DNA of 64,000 bases from Aquipuribacter sp051216895 (GTDB lineage Bacteria > Actinomycetota > Actinomycetes > Actinomycetales > JBBAYJ01), in contig NZ_JBPKAO010000006.1 of assembly GCF_051216895.1 (NCBI RefSeq), positions 1 to 64,000 of the forward strand, given 5' to 3'. Below are positions 24,353-33,678 of this stretch, in pieces. Position numbers and translations under genes: made by a program. Position 1 is the stretch's first letter. The number at the start of each line of letters is the position of its first letter. The notes beneath the pieces were generated by a model. It had not been told where the DNA came from. It ran no database searches and was given only the letters and a program-made list of their open reading frames with translations.

Positions 24353-25755
24353 GGCGTGGTCGAGGGGCGCGCCGACCCGGGCCCGGCGGCGCCCGCGGCC
24401 CTCGCCTCGAACCGCACCGTCACGGCGTCGCCGTGCGCGGGCAGGTCCTCGGCGTTCGCGAGCGCCACGACGTGGTGCGCGACGTCGGCGAGCGCCTGCT
24501 CGTCGTAGTCGACGACGTGGATGCCGCGCAGGAACGTCTGCACGCTCAGCCCCGAGGAGTGGCAGGCGCAGCCCCCGGTGGGCAGGACGTGGTTGGACCC
24601 GGCGCAGTAGTCGCCCAGGCTGACCGGCGCCCAGCGGCCGACGAACACCGCACCGGCGTTGCGGACCCGGGCGGCCCGCTCGCGGGCGTCGACGGTGTGG
24701 ATCTCCAGGTGCTCCGCCGCGTAGGCGTCCACGACCTGCATGCCCGCCTCGAGGTCGTCGACCAGGACGACGGCGGACTGCGGGCCGGCCAGCGCCGTCG
24801 TCACCCGCTCGGTGTGCTTCGTGGTCGCGACCTGACGGATGAGCTCGGCGGTCACCGCGTCGGCGAGGTCGGTGGACGGCGTGACGAGGACGGCCCCGGC
24901 CATCGGGTCGTGCTCGGCCTGGCTGATCAGGTCCGCGGCGACCTCGGCGGCCACGGCGCTGTCGTCGGCCAGGATGCCGATCTCGGTCGGGCCGGCCTCG
25001 GAGTCGATGCCGATGATGCCCTTGAGCAGGCGCTTGGCCGCGGCGACGTAGATGTTGCCCGGTCCGGTGACGATGTCCACGCCCGGGACGACCAGCGTCC
25101 CGTCGGCGTCGCGGGCCCCGTAGGCCAGCATGGCGACGGCCTGCGCCCCGCCGACGGCGTAGACCTCCTCGACACCGAGCAGGGCGCACGCGGCGAGGAT
25201 GGTCGGGTGCGGCAGACCGCCGAAGTCCTTCTGGGCCGGGCTGGTGACCGCGATCTGCTCGACGCCGGCCTCCTGGGCCGGCACGACGTTCATGACGACG
25301 CTGCTGGGGTAGACGGCCAGGCCACCGGGCACGTAAAGGCCGACCCGCTCCACGGGGACCCACCGCTCGGTGACGCTGCCGCCGGGCACGACCTGCACGG
25401 TCGAGTCGGTGCGGCGCTGGTCGGCGTGGACCATCCGCGCCCGGCGGATCGACTCCTCCAGCGCGGCCCGCACGGCCGGGTCGAGCGCCGCGAGGGCGTC
25501 GGCGAGGGCCTGGACGGGAACCCGCAGCTGCTCGAGCCGGACCCCGTCGAAGCGCTCGGTCGCGTCGACGACGGCCGCCACGCCCCGCGCCCGGACGTCG
25601 TCGCAGATCGGCCGGACCACCGCCAGGGCGCCCTCGACGTCGAGCTCGGCGCGCGGGACGACGCCGCGCAGCTGCCGGTGCTCCAGGTGACGTCCCCGCA
25701 GGTCGAGCGTGCGGATGGGCGCGTCGACCAGCTCGGTCGCGCCTGACGTGACCAT
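24349..25755 (-). CDS. hisD: histidinol dehydrogenase
   Basis: NAD-dependent zinc enzyme for the last two oxidations to histidine, 468 aa. Motifs: GLYVPGGLAVYPSSVVMN, DIVTGPGNIYVAAAKR, EAGPTEIGILAD, ISQAEHDPMAGAVLVT and GSNHVLPTGG; the Gln, His and Glu/Asp ligands of zinc are in these segments. ATG at 25755 has TGGAG about 6 nt upstream; GTG at 25767 is an alternative. First gene of the his operon. Confidence 0.96.
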   Translation of the reverse strand: MVTSGATELVDAPIRTLDLRGRHLEHRQLRGVVPRAELDVEGALAVVRPICDDVRARGVAAVVDATERFDGVRLEQLRVPVQALADALAALDPAVRAALEESIRRARMVHADQRRTDSTVQVVPGGSVTERWVPVERVGLYVPGGLAVYPSSVVMNVVPAQEAGVEQIAVTSPAQKDFGGLPHPTILAACALLGVEEVYAVGGAQAVAMLAYGARDADGTLVVPGVDIVTGPGNIYVAAAKRLLKGIIGIDSEAGPTEIGILADDSAVAAEVAADLISQAEHDPMAGAVLVTPSTDLADAVTAELIRQVATTKHTERVTTALAGPQSAVVLVDDLEAGMQVVDAYAAEHLEIHTVDARERAARVRNAGAVFVGRWAPVSLGDYCAGSNHVLPTGGCACHSSGLSVQTFLRGIHVVDYDEQALADVAHHVVALANAEDLPAHGDAVTVRFEARAAGAAGPGSARPSTTP

Positions 25756-25837
25756 TGTTGTCTCCACCCATCCATGGTAGGTCGCCCGGGGCGGTGCTCC
25801 CCGACCGGTGCGCGGGGCGCCTCGGACCCGCCCTGGG

Positions 25838-25843
25838 TACCGT
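25838..25843 (+). promoter_or_regulatory. -10 hexamer before YbaK gene (leaderless type)
   Basis: TACCGT ends 6 nt before the GTG start at 25850, and no ribosome-binding site is present. Confidence 0.5.
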
Positions 25844-25849
25844 CGGGCC

Positions 25850-26368
25850 GTGACCCGACGCAGCCCGGCCGGTCCCGGCGGGACCCCCGCCACCGTCGCC
25901 CTCGAGCAGGCCGGCATCAGCCACACCCGGCACACCTACGCCCACGACCCCCGGGTCGTGGCCGACGGCGGGTCCTACGGCCTGGAGGCGGCCGACGCGC
26001 TCGGCCTGGCCCCGGAGACGGTGTTCAAGACCCTGCTGGTCGCCCTCGACGGGGCGCCACGTCCCGGTCTGGGTGTCGCGGTCGTCCCCGTCACGCACCG
26101 CCTCGACCTCAAGGCCGTGGCGGCCGCGCTGGGCGTCAAGCGCGTCTCGATGGCCGAGCCCCGCGTCGCCGAGCGGACCACCGGCTACGTGGTCGGGGGC
26201 ATCTCGCCGGTGGGGCAGCGGGTGGGGTTGCCGACCGTGGTCGACTCCTCGGCGGCCGCGCACCCGGCCGTGTTCGTCAGCGGCGGTCGACGGGGCTTCG
26301 ACATCGGGCTCGCCCCCGCGGACCTCGTCCGCATCACCTCGGCCGTCCTGGCCCCCGTCGCCCGGTGA
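25850..26368 (+). CDS. YbaK/EbsC-family aminoacyl-tRNA deacylase
   Basis: 172-aa protein predicted to hydrolyse mischarged Cys-tRNA-Pro, acting in trans. The YbaK fold signature is visible: ALEQAGISHTRHTYAHD, ETVFKTLLVALDG with the key lysine, KAVAAALGVKRVSMAEP, GYVVGGISPVGQRVGLPTVVD and VSGGRRGFDIGLAPADLVR. GTG at 25850 is chosen on the -10 position and domain start. Divergent from hisD. Confidence 0.92.
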   Translation: MTRRSPAGPGGTPATVALEQAGISHTRHTYAHDPRVVADGGSYGLEAADALGLAPETVFKTLLVALDGAPRPGLGVAVVPVTHRLDLKAVAAALGVKRVSMAEPRVAERTTGYVVGGISPVGQRVGLPTVVDSSAAAHPAVFVSGGRRGFDIGLAPADLVRITSAVLAPVAR

Positions 26369-26469
26369 GCCCCCCGGCGGGCCGGTCGCCGGGCGGGGTC
26401 GTCCGGGCGGGTCGTCGGGCACGTCGCCGGGCTGGGAGGGCTCGCTGAGCGGGGTGGGCGGCGCGGACC

Positions 26470-26475
26470 TACGCT
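26470..26475 (+). promoter_or_regulatory. -10 hexamer before LON-domain gene (leaderless type)
   Basis: TACGCT ends 6 nt before the ATG at 26482, with no ribosome-binding site between. Confidence 0.5.
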
Positions 26476-26481
26476 GAGCCG

Positions 26482-27150
26482 ATGAGCACGACGGTGCCCC
26501 TCTTCCCGCTGGGCACGGTGCTCGTCCCCGGGCTGGTCCTGCCGCTGCACGTCTTCGAGCAGCGCTACCGCGACCTGGTAGCCGACCTGCTCGCCGCGGA
26601 CGAGGTCGACCAGCACTTCGGGGTCGTCGCCATCCGCTCCGGGCACGAGGTCGGGGTCGGCGGGGCCCGCGCCCTGCACGAGGTCGGGACGCTCGCGGAG
26701 CTCACCGACGTCACCGCCCTGCCGGACGGCCGCTACGACGTGCAGACCGTCGGCACCCGCCGGTTCCGGCTGCTGGGCGTCGACCCGGACTCCGGCCGGC
26801 CGGACGCCGCCGTGCCCTACCTGCGCGGTCGGGTCGAGGTGCTGGACGAACCGGTCGGCGACACGGCCGCGCTCCTGGCCGGGTCGGTCAGGGCGGCGTT
26901 CGAGCGCTACCGGGCCCGGCTGCGGGGCACCGACAGCGTCCTGCCGGACGACCCGCTGCTGCTGTCGTACACGGTCGCCGCCAACATGCTGCTGGACCTG
27001 GTCGACCGGCAGCGCCTGCTGGAGTCCGAGGACACCTCCCAGCGGCTGCGCCGGGCGCTGCAGCTGCTGGCGCGCGAGGAGGTCCTGCTGCAGCTGCTGC
27101 GGGCGGTGCCCGCCACCGACGTCGTCCGCCGGGCCCCCGGCCTCAACTGA
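26482..27150 (+). CDS. stand-alone LON substrate-binding domain protein
   Basis: 222-aa protein that is only the N-terminal (PUA-like) domain of Lon protease: VPLFPLGTVLVPGLVLPLHVFEQRYRDLV at 5-33, FGVVAI, GTLAELTDV, GRRFRLL-like VGTRRFRLLGV, then a helical region with ANMLLDLVDRQRLLE. No ATPase or protease domain is present, so it is probably a binding or adaptor protein; its role is unknown. It is convergent with the downstream membrane protein gene. Confidence 0.9.
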   Translation: MSTTVPLFPLGTVLVPGLVLPLHVFEQRYRDLVADLLAADEVDQHFGVVAIRSGHEVGVGGARALHEVGTLAELTDVTALPDGRYDVQTVGTRRFRLLGVDPDSGRPDAAVPYLRGRVEVLDEPVGDTAALLAGSVRAAFERYRARLRGTDSVLPDDPLLLSYTVAANMLLDLVDRQRLLESEDTSQRLRRALQLLAREEVLLQLLRAVPATDVVRRAPGLN

Positions 27151-27214
27151 CCCGACCGGCGGGTCGCGGCCCGCGACGGGCCGCCCCCGCCCCCGGCCTC
27201 CCGGGCACGCCGCC

Positions 27215-27772
27215 TCAGCGGTCGCGGTCCTCCCGCAGCGCCTGCCAGGCCACGTCGCGCAGCGTGTCCACGAGCACCAGCACACCGGTGGCCAGCGGCC
27301 AGAGCAGCACACCGGCCGCCACCGCCAGGTTGGGCCGCGGCGCGGTCAGGTCGCGCAGCACCTCGGCGGGGACGTCGGCGACCTCGACGGGCACCAGCAG
27401 CTGCAGCAGGGCCCCCGTGCACCAGGCCAGGACGGCGGCGAGCAGACCGCCGACCAGGAGCCCCACGAGGCGCCCCACCGCCCGGGCGTCGTGCTCCTCC
27501 TCGCGGGCCAGCACCCACCAGATGCCCGCCGCGGCGCCGGCCGCCAGGCACGCCACCGCGAACGCCGCGTCGGCGGTCCCGGCGGCCTGGAGCAGGTCCA
27601 GGTAGGTGTCGCCCGGCGCGCGGAGCCCGCCGGGGGCCAGCAGCCACCAGAGCAGACCCACGAACGGTCCGGCCGCGAGGCAGACCAGCAGGGCCCGCAC
27701 CGCCACCCGGCGCGGGGACCGCCGTGCCCGCCGACGGTTCGGCCGGGGACGGCGCAGCGTCTGGTCGTTCAC
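27215..27772 (-). CDS. membrane protein downstream of dnaE, unknown function
   Basis: 185-aa protein with a basic N-terminus (RRPRPNRRRARRSPRR) and four predicted transmembrane helices: RALLVCLAAGPFVGLLWWLL, AAFAVACLAAGAAAGIWWVL, LVGLLVGGLLAAVLAWCTGA and LAVAAGVLLWPLATGVLVLV. GTG at 27772 overlaps the dnaE stop as GTGA. It may belong to the DUF2567-type actinobacterial membrane proteins, but I cannot confirm that. Confidence 0.8.
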   Translation of the reverse strand: MNDQTLRRPRPNRRRARRSPRRVAVRALLVCLAAGPFVGLLWWLLAPGGLRAPGDTYLDLLQAAGTADAAFAVACLAAGAAAGIWWVLAREEEHDARAVGRLVGLLVGGLLAAVLAWCTGALLQLLVPVEVADVPAEVLRDLTAPRPNLAVAAGVLLWPLATGVLVLVDTLRDVAWQALREDRDR

Positions 27773-30700
27773 CCCAGGCACGCGGGGCCGAGCAGGGCTT
27801 TGAGGTCGCCGAACAGCGCCGGCGTGACCGTGACCCGCAGGCCCTCGTCCAGGCGCATCAGGGTGTCGCGGCCGGGCTGCTGCAGGCGCAGCCTCACCTC
27901 GGTGGTCCCCGGGTGGGTGTCGAGCACGACCTTCAGCCGCTCGACCACGACGGGGGTGCAGCGCGCCAGGTCCATCTGGATCGTCACCGGCCCGTCGGCC
28001 CGGGTGTCGACGTCCGGCAGGGTGATCTCGGTCGCCCGGATGCTGACCGACTCGTCGGAGCGGTTGAGGTCGCCCTTGACCACCACGACGACGTCCTCGC
28101 CGAGCACCGGCCCGGCGATGTCGTACTGGCTGGGGAAGACGAGGACCTCCACGGAGCCGGCCAGGTCCTCGACCGTGACGATGGCCCAGGTCTTGCCGGC
28201 CTTGGAGATCTTGCGCTGCACCCCGGTGACCAGACCGGCGATGGTGACCTTCGCCCGGTCCTTGATGGTCTCGTCGGTCGCGAGCTGCGCGATGGACACG
28301 TCCGCCAGCCGCGCGAGGATGCCCTCGATGCCGCTGAGCGGGTGGTCGGACACGTACAGCCCGAGCATCGACCGCTCGCGCGACAGCAGCTCCTTCTTGT
28401 CCCACTCCGGCAGGTCGGGCACGACGACGCTGACGCCGGTGGCGATGGCCACCTCGCCGTCGGCGGGCGGGCCGTCGCCCATCAGGGACGCGAACAGGTC
28501 GAACTGGCCGTCGGCCTGCTTGCGCTTGAGCGCCACAGCCTCGTCGACCGCGTCCTCCATGACCGCCGTCAGCGCCCGGCGGGTGTGCCCGAGCGCGTCG
28601 AACGCCCCGGCCGCGACCAGCGACTCGACCGTGCGCTTGTTGCAGACCGGCGCCGGGACCTTGTCGAGGAAGTCGCAGAAGTCGGCGTAGGCGCCCTTCT
28701 CCTCCCGCGCGGCGACGACCAGGTCGACCACGTTGCCGCCGACGTTGCGGACGGCCTCCAGCCCGAACCGGATGGACTGCCCCACCGGGGTGTAGTCGCG
28801 GGCGGAGGTGTTGACGTCCGGCGGCAGCACCTCGATGCCCATCCGGCGGCACTCCTGCAGGTAGATCGCCGACTTGTCCTTGTCGTCGCGGACGCTGGTG
28901 AGCAGGGCGGCCATGTACTCGGCCGGGTAGTTGGCCTTGAGGTAGGCGGTCCAGTAGCTGACCAGGCCGTAGGCGGCCGAGTGGGCCTTGTTGAACGCGT
29001 AGTCGGAGAACGGGACCAGGACGTCCCACAGCGTCTTGATCGAGGCGTCGGAGAACCCGTTGGCCCGCATCCCGTCCCGGAAGCCGACGAACTCCGCGTC
29101 CAGCACCTCGCGCTTCTTCTTGCCCATCGCACGGCGCAGCAGGTCGGCCTTGCCCAGGCTGTACCCGGCCAGCTGCTGGGCGATGGCCATCACCTGCTCC
29201 TGGTACACGATCAGGCCGTAGGTGGTGCCGAGGATGGGCTCCAGGGCCTGGGCCAGCTCGTCGTGCGGGTAGCTGACCGGCTGCAGCCCGTTCTTGCGCA
29301 GCGCGTAGTTGGTGTGGGACCCGGCGCCCATCGGGCCCGGTCGGTACAGGGCACCGACGGCCGAGATGTCCTCGAAGTTGTCGGGCTTCATCTGCCGCAG
29401 CAGCGCCCGCATCGGACCGCCGTCGAACTGGAACACCCCGAGGGTGTCCCCCCGCCCGAGCAGCTCGTAGGTCACCGGGTCCGTGGGGTCCTTGCTGAGC
29501 GCGTCCAGGTCGATCTCGACGCCGGCGTTGGCCCGGACGTTGATCAGGGCGTCGTCGAGGATGGTCAGGTTGCGCAGACCCAGGAAGTCCATCTTGACCA
29601 GGCCGAGGTTCTCGCAGCTCGGGTAGTCGAACTGGGTGATGACCTGCCCGTCCTGCTCCCGGCGCATGATCGGGATGAGGTCCAGCAGGGGCTCGCTGGA
29701 CATGATGACGCCGGCGGCGTGCACGCCCCACTGGCGCTTGAGGTTCTCCAGGCCCTTGGCCCGGTCGATGACGCCCTTGGCCTCGGGGTCGGTGGCGTAC
29801 AGGGTGCGGAACTCACCGGCCTCGGCGTATCGCTTGTGCTCGGGGTCGAAGATCCCCGACAGCGGGATGTCCTTGCCCATCACGCCGGGCGGCATGGCCT
29901 TGGTGAGCTTCTCGCCCATGGAGAACGGGTGGCCCAGCACGCGGGAGGCGTCCTTGAGGGCCTGCTTGGCCTTGATGGTGCCGTAGGTGACGATCATGGC
30001 GACGCGGTCGTCGCCGTACTGCTCGGTGACGTAGCGGATGACCTCGGCCCGGCGGCGCTCGTCGAAGTCGATGTCGAAGTCGGGCATCGACATGCGCTCG
30101 GGGTTGAGGAACCGCTCGAAGATCAGGCCGTGCTGCAACGGGTCCAGGTCCGTGATGCCCATGGCGTAGGCGCACATCGACCCGGCGCCCGAGCCACGGC
30201 CCGGCCCGACCCGGATGCCGTTCTTCTTGGCCCAGTTGATGAAGTCGGCCACCACGAGGAAGTAGCCGGGGTAGCCCTTGCCGACGATGACGTCGGTCTC
30301 GAACTCGGCCTGCTTGCGGCTGGCGTCGGGGACGCCCTCGGGGTAGCGGGCCTGCAGGCCCAGCTCGACCTCCTTGATGAACCAGCTGGTCTCGTCCTCA
30401 CCCTCGGGGCAGGGGAAGCGGGGCATGTAGCGGCCCTCGCCCTCGGTGAACTGCACGTCGCAGCGCTCGGCGATGAGCAGCGTGTTGTCGCAGGCCTCGG
30501 GCAGCTCCCGGAACAGGTGGCGCATCTCGGCCGGGGACTTGAGGTAGTAGCCGTCGCCGTCGAACTTGAACCGCTTGGGGTCGTCCAGGCGCGAGCCGGA
30601 CTGCACGCACAGCAGCACCTCGTGCGCGGCGGCGTCGGCCTGGGTCGTGTAGTGCAGGTCGTTGGTCGCGACCAGGGGGAGGTCGAGGTCCTTGGCGATC

Positions 30701-31317
30701 CGCAGCAGGTCCTCGCGGACGCGTCGCTCGATGTCCAGGCCGTGGTCCATCAGCTCGCAGTACAGGTTGCCCGCGCCGAACAGGTCCTTGAGCTCGGCCG
30801 CCGCCCGGACGGCCTCGTCGTACTGGCCCAGGCGCAGCCGGGTCTGCACCTCACCCGACGGGCAGCCCGTGGTGGCGATCAGGCCGTGGTGGTACCGCTC
30901 GAGCAGCTCCCGGTCCATGCGCGGCTTGAAGTAGAACCCCTCGAGGCTGGCCAGGCTGGAGAGCCGGAACAGGTTGTGCATGCCCTGGGTGTTCTCGGCC
31001 AGCAGGGTCATGTGCGTGTAGGAGCCGCTGCCGGACACGTCGTCGCGGCTGCCGTCACCCCACTTGACCCGGGACCGGTCGAACCGGCTGGTGCCGGGGG
31101 TGATGTACGCCTCGGTGCCGATGATCGGCTTGATGCCGGCCTTGGTGGCCTTGGACCAGAACTCGTAGGCCCCGAACACGTTGCCGTGGTCGGTCATCGC
31201 GACCGAGCTCATGCCGAGGCGCTCGGTCTCCGCGAAGAGCTCACCGATGCGTGCGGCCCCGTCCAGCATCGAGTACTCGGTGTGGACGTGGAGGTGGGAG
31301 AACGAGTCGCTGGACAT
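27769..31317 (-). CDS. dnaE: DNA polymerase III alpha subunit
   Basis: Main replicative polymerase of 1182 aa, DnaE1 type. PHP domain at the N-terminus with HLHVHTEYS (8-16). The C-family palm carries GPGRGSGAGS and the catalytic PDFDIDFDE (about 412-420). Downstream come fingers, the tandem HhH region, and an OB domain (VTIAGLVTGVQRKISKAGKTWAIVTVEDL). The PHP site keeps H-x-H, so proofreading by this domain, as in mycobacteria, is possible. The ATG has no ribosome-binding site; TAGACT ends 8 nt upstream. Confidence 0.97.
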   Translation of the reverse strand: MSSDSFSHLHVHTEYSMLDGAARIGELFAETERLGMSSVAMTDHGNVFGAYEFWSKATKAGIKPIIGTEAYITPGTSRFDRSRVKWGDGSRDDVSGSGSYTHMTLLAENTQGMHNLFRLSSLASLEGFYFKPRMDRELLERYHHGLIATTGCPSGEVQTRLRLGQYDEAVRAAAELKDLFGAGNLYCELMDHGLDIERRVREDLLRIAKDLDLPLVATNDLHYTTQADAAAHEVLLCVQSGSRLDDPKRFKFDGDGYYLKSPAEMRHLFRELPEACDNTLLIAERCDVQFTEGEGRYMPRFPCPEGEDETSWFIKEVELGLQARYPEGVPDASRKQAEFETDVIVGKGYPGYFLVVADFINWAKKNGIRVGPGRGSGAGSMCAYAMGITDLDPLQHGLIFERFLNPERMSMPDFDIDFDERRRAEVIRYVTEQYGDDRVAMIVTYGTIKAKQALKDASRVLGHPFSMGEKLTKAMPPGVMGKDIPLSGIFDPEHKRYAEAGEFRTLYATDPEAKGVIDRAKGLENLKRQWGVHAAGVIMSSEPLLDLIPIMRREQDGQVITQFDYPSCENLGLVKMDFLGLRNLTILDDALINVRANAGVEIDLDALSKDPTDPVTYELLGRGDTLGVFQFDGGPMRALLRQMKPDNFEDISAVGALYRPGPMGAGSHTNYALRKNGLQPVSYPHDELAQALEPILGTTYGLIVYQEQVMAIAQQLAGYSLGKADLLRRAMGKKKREVLDAEFVGFRDGMRANGFSDASIKTLWDVLVPFSDYAFNKAHSAAYGLVSYWTAYLKANYPAEYMAALLTSVRDDKDKSAIYLQECRRMGIEVLPPDVNTSARDYTPVGQSIRFGLEAVRNVGGNVVDLVVAAREEKGAYADFCDFLDKVPAPVCNKRTVESLVAAGAFDALGHTRRALTAVMEDAVDEAVALKRKQADGQFDLFASLMGDGPPADGEVAIATGVSVVVPDLPEWDKKELLSRERSMLGLYVSDHPLSGIEGILARLADVSIAQLATDETIKDRAKVTIAGLVTGVQRKISKAGKTWAIVTVEDLAGSVEVLVFPSQYDIAGPVLGEDVVVVVKGDLNRSDESVSIRATEITLPDVDTRADGPVTIQMDLARCTPVVVERLKVVLDTHPGTTEVRLRLQQPGRDTLMRLDEGLRVTVTPALFGDLKALLGPACLG

Positions 31318-31325
31318 CGGAGGTG

Positions 31326-31331
31326 AGTCTA
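31326..31331 (-). promoter_or_regulatory. -10 hexamer of dnaE (leaderless type)
   Basis: Minus-strand TAGACT ends 8 nt before the dnaE ATG, identical in sequence and spacing to the hexamer at pheS. The 147-bp gap up to rluD shows nothing else I can name. Confidence 0.55.
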
Positions 31332-31464
31332 GGTCGCCCCCCGGACGCTTCGACCCCGGACGCGCGGTCCGGGCCCGGGCCCCGCGTCGCCAGGCACGTG
31401 CTCGGGTGGTCGACCCGGGACGCGGCCGGGAGGATCGGCCGGGGCCCCACGCCGGGCCGGGGCG

Positions 31465-32397
31465 TCAGGTGCGGGCGTCGTCCTCGCGGAGGACGTCGAG
31501 GGCGCGCACGAGGTCGTCGGGGTAGGACGACTCGAGCCTCACGCGCTCACCGGTACCGGGGTGGTCGAAGGCCAGGCGGTGGGCGTGCAACCACTGCCGG
31601 CTCAGGCCGAGGCGGGCGGACATCACCGGGTCGGCGCCGTAGGTGGTGTCGCCGACGCAGGGGTGCTTCAGCGCCGACATGTGGACCCGGATCTGGTGGG
31701 TCCGCCCGGTCTCCAGGTGCACCTCGAGCAGCGTCGCGGCCGGGAACGCCTCGAGCGTGTCGTAGTGGGTGACGCTCGGCTTGCCGTCCTCGACGACCGC
31801 CCAGCGGTAGGAGTGCGTGGGGTGCCGGCCGACCGGGGCGTCGACGGTGCCCGAGCTGGGGTCGGGGTGGCCCTGGACCAGCGCGTGGTACGTCTTGTCG
31901 ACCGTCCGCTGCCGGAACTGGTCCTTCAGCGAGGTGTACGCCCGCTCCGACTTGGCCACGGCCATCAGCCCGGACGTCCCCACGTCGAGGCGGTGCACGA
32001 CCCCCTGGCGCTCCTCGGCCCCGGACGTGCTGATCCGGTAGCCGGCCGCGGCCAGGCCGCCGACGACGGTCGTGCCGGTCCAGCCGGGGCTCGGGTGGGC
32101 CGCGACACCGACCGGCTTGTCGACGACCACGACGTCGTCGTCGTCGAAGACGATGGTCATCCCCGGCACCGGGGCGCCGTCGGACGACAGCTCGGCCTCC
32201 TCGGGGATCTCGACCTCGAGCCAGGAGCCGGCGACCAGACGGTCGGACTTGCCGACCGCGCGACCGTCGAGCAGCACGTGCCCGCCGGCGGCGAGCTCGG
32301 CGGCACGGGTGCGGGACACGCCCAGCAGGCGGGCGAGGCCGGCGTCGGCGCGCTCGGAGTCCAGACCGTCGGGCACGGGCAGGGATCGGTGGCTCAT
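31465..32397 (-). CDS. rluD: RluA/RluD-family 23S rRNA pseudouridine synthase
   Basis: 310-aa enzyme that isomerises uridines in 23S rRNA. An N-terminal S4 domain (ERADAGLARLLGVSRTRAAELAAGGHVLLDGR) is followed by the catalytic domain with HRLDVGTSGLM holding the catalytic Asp, and GRTHQIRVHMSALKHPCVGD. The ATG overlaps the lspA stop as ATGA. The rluD name follows the usual lspA-rluD pairing; the exact target uridine is not shown. Confidence 0.93.
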   Translation of the reverse strand: MSHRSLPVPDGLDSERADAGLARLLGVSRTRAAELAAGGHVLLDGRAVGKSDRLVAGSWLEVEIPEEAELSSDGAPVPGMTIVFDDDDVVVVDKPVGVAAHPSPGWTGTTVVGGLAAAGYRISTSGAEERQGVVHRLDVGTSGLMAVAKSERAYTSLKDQFRQRTVDKTYHALVQGHPDPSSGTVDAPVGRHPTHSYRWAVVEDGKPSVTHYDTLEAFPAATLLEVHLETGRTHQIRVHMSALKHPCVGDTTYGADPVMSARLGLSRQWLHAHRLAFDHPGTGERVRLESSYPDDLVRALDVLREDDART

Positions 32398-32972
32398 GAG
32401 TCCTTCGGGTGCTGGGCGGGGCTGTCGGTGTCGGTCGTGGTGCCGGCCGCGGCGGCGTCGTCGTCCGGCGTGGCCGCGAACGGCACGTCGCGCACGGACA
32501 GCAGGACGACGAGGACGGCCCCGGAGACGACCGCCATGTCGGCGACGTTGAAGATGGGGAAGTTGGGCAGCTCGAAGAAGTCGACCACCTCGCCCCGCCC
32601 GAAACCGGGCTCCCGGGTGAGCCGGTCCACGAGGTTGCCGGTGGCCCCGCCCAGGAGGATCCCCAGCGCGACCGTCCAGGACATGCTCCAGGTCCGGGCC
32701 AGGGCGACCACCATGACGACCACGGCGACGCAGGCGAACGCCGTCAGCACGGGGGTGATCCCGGTGCCGAGGCTGAACGCCGCCCCGGAGTTGTAGAACA
32801 GCCGGAGACCGAACAGGTCACCCAGCACGTCGACCCGGGTGCCCGTCTCCAGACGGGCCTCGGCGAGGTACTTGGTGACCTGGTCCACGACGGCGATGAC
32901 GAGCGCCGTCGCGACCCCGAGGACCAGCAGACGTGCGCGCGGCCTCGGGGGTGTGCGTGTCGCGGAGCTCAG
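32394..32972 (-). CDS. lspA: lipoprotein signal peptidase, probable CTG start
   Basis: Membrane aspartic peptidase that removes signal peptides from prolipoproteins. Conserved blocks: VVDQVTKYLAE, NSGAAFSLG, GGATGNLVDRL and FNVADMAVVSG; the Asp of the last two are catalytic. The first transmembrane helix (RLLVLGVATALVIAVV) is coded upstream of the first GTG (32888), so a start there would delete it. The only upstream candidate in frame is CTG at 32972, overlapping the divIVA stop as CTGA, giving 192 aa. The start is inferred; the gene identity is firm. An Asp/Ala/Thr-rich tail follows the last helix. Confidence 0.88.
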   Translation of the reverse strand: MSSATRTPPRPRARLLVLGVATALVIAVVDQVTKYLAEARLETGTRVDVLGDLFGLRLFYNSGAAFSLGTGITPVLTAFACVAVVVMVVALARTWSMSWTVALGILLGGATGNLVDRLTREPGFGRGEVVDFFELPNFPIFNVADMAVVSGAVLVVLLSVRDVPFAATPDDDAAAAGTTTDTDSPAQHPKDS

Positions 32973-33652
32973 TTCTGGCCACCGAAGGGGAAGCCGGCAG
33001 CAGCGGCGTCGTCGCCGCCGAGGCTGCGACCGCCCGTCGCGCCGGGCGTCCGGCCCGGGACGACCTGGCCCTTGCTGTCCAGCTCGCGGAGCTGGTTCTC
33101 GAGGTAGCTCTTGAGCCGGCTGCGGTAGTCGCGCTCGAAGCCACGGAGCTCGTCGATCTTGCGCTCCAGCAGGGCACGCTCCTGCTCGAGGGAGCCGAGC
33201 GTCTGGGCCTGCTTCTCCTCGGCCTCGCGGACCAGGCGGCTGGAGGTCTCCTGCGCCTCGCCGATGAGGCGGTCGCGCTCCTGCTCGCCGTTGTGGACGT
33301 GCTCGTCGTGCAGCCGCTGCGCCAGGGCGAGCATGCCGGCGACGTCGCCGCTGCCGGCGTCGACCCCGGTCGGGACCGGGCCGGACGGTGCGGCCGCGGC
33401 GGGGGCCGGGCTGGCCACGGGAGCCGGGGTCGGGACCGGGGCGGAGTCGGCGGAGCCGTTGCCGGACAGCTCGGAGACGCGGCTCTCGCTCTGCGCCAGC
33501 TGGCGGCGCAGGTCCTCGTTCTCCTCGTTGAGGCGTCGCAGCTCCGCGACCACCTCGTCCAGGAAGTCGTCGACCTCGTCCTGGTCGTAGCCCTCACGGA
33601 ACTTCGTGGGGTTGAACCGCTTCTGGACCACGTCGTCTGCGGTCAACGGCAT
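32969..33652 (-). CDS. divIVA: DivIVA/Wag31 polar growth protein
   Basis: 227-aa coiled-coil protein that binds negatively curved membrane at poles and septa and organises apical wall synthesis in actinobacteria. The N-terminal membrane-binding domain is LTADDVVQKRFNPTKFREGYDQDEVDDFLDEVV (3-35), followed by a short coiled coil, a Pro/Ala-rich linker (about 67-95) and a second coiled coil. ATG has GAGGTG six nt upstream. Downstream of it lspA overlaps by 4 nt if CTG is used. Confidence 0.96.
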   Translation of the reverse strand: MPLTADDVVQKRFNPTKFREGYDQDEVDDFLDEVVAELRRLNEENEDLRRQLAQSESRVSELSGNGSADSAPVPTPAPVASPAPAAAAPSGPVPTGVDAGSGDVAGMLALAQRLHDEHVHNGEQERDRLIGEAQETSSRLVREAEEKQAQTLGSLEQERALLERKIDELRGFERDYRSRLKSYLENQLRELDSKGQVVPGRTPGATGGRSLGGDDAAAAGFPFGGQN

Positions 33653-33678
33653 GTCGTCACCTCGTCGAGTTGTCTGTT

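Noticed and set aside
27163..27177. Intrinsic terminator between the LON-domain gene and the dnaE operon
   Set aside because: GTCGCGG-C-CCGCGAC can pair but the loop is a single base and no T-run follows on either strand.
27724..31326. 1200-codon open frame on the plus strand opposite dnaE, and many similar long frames
   Set aside because: GC-rich coding DNA leaves long open shadow frames. These have low-complexity Arg/Gly/Val/Leu-rich translations without domains, while the minus-strand genes have complete motifs.
32394..32888. lspA starting at GTG 32888
   Set aside because: It would remove the first transmembrane helix and begin at the conserved VDQVTK segment, so the peptidase would be truncated.
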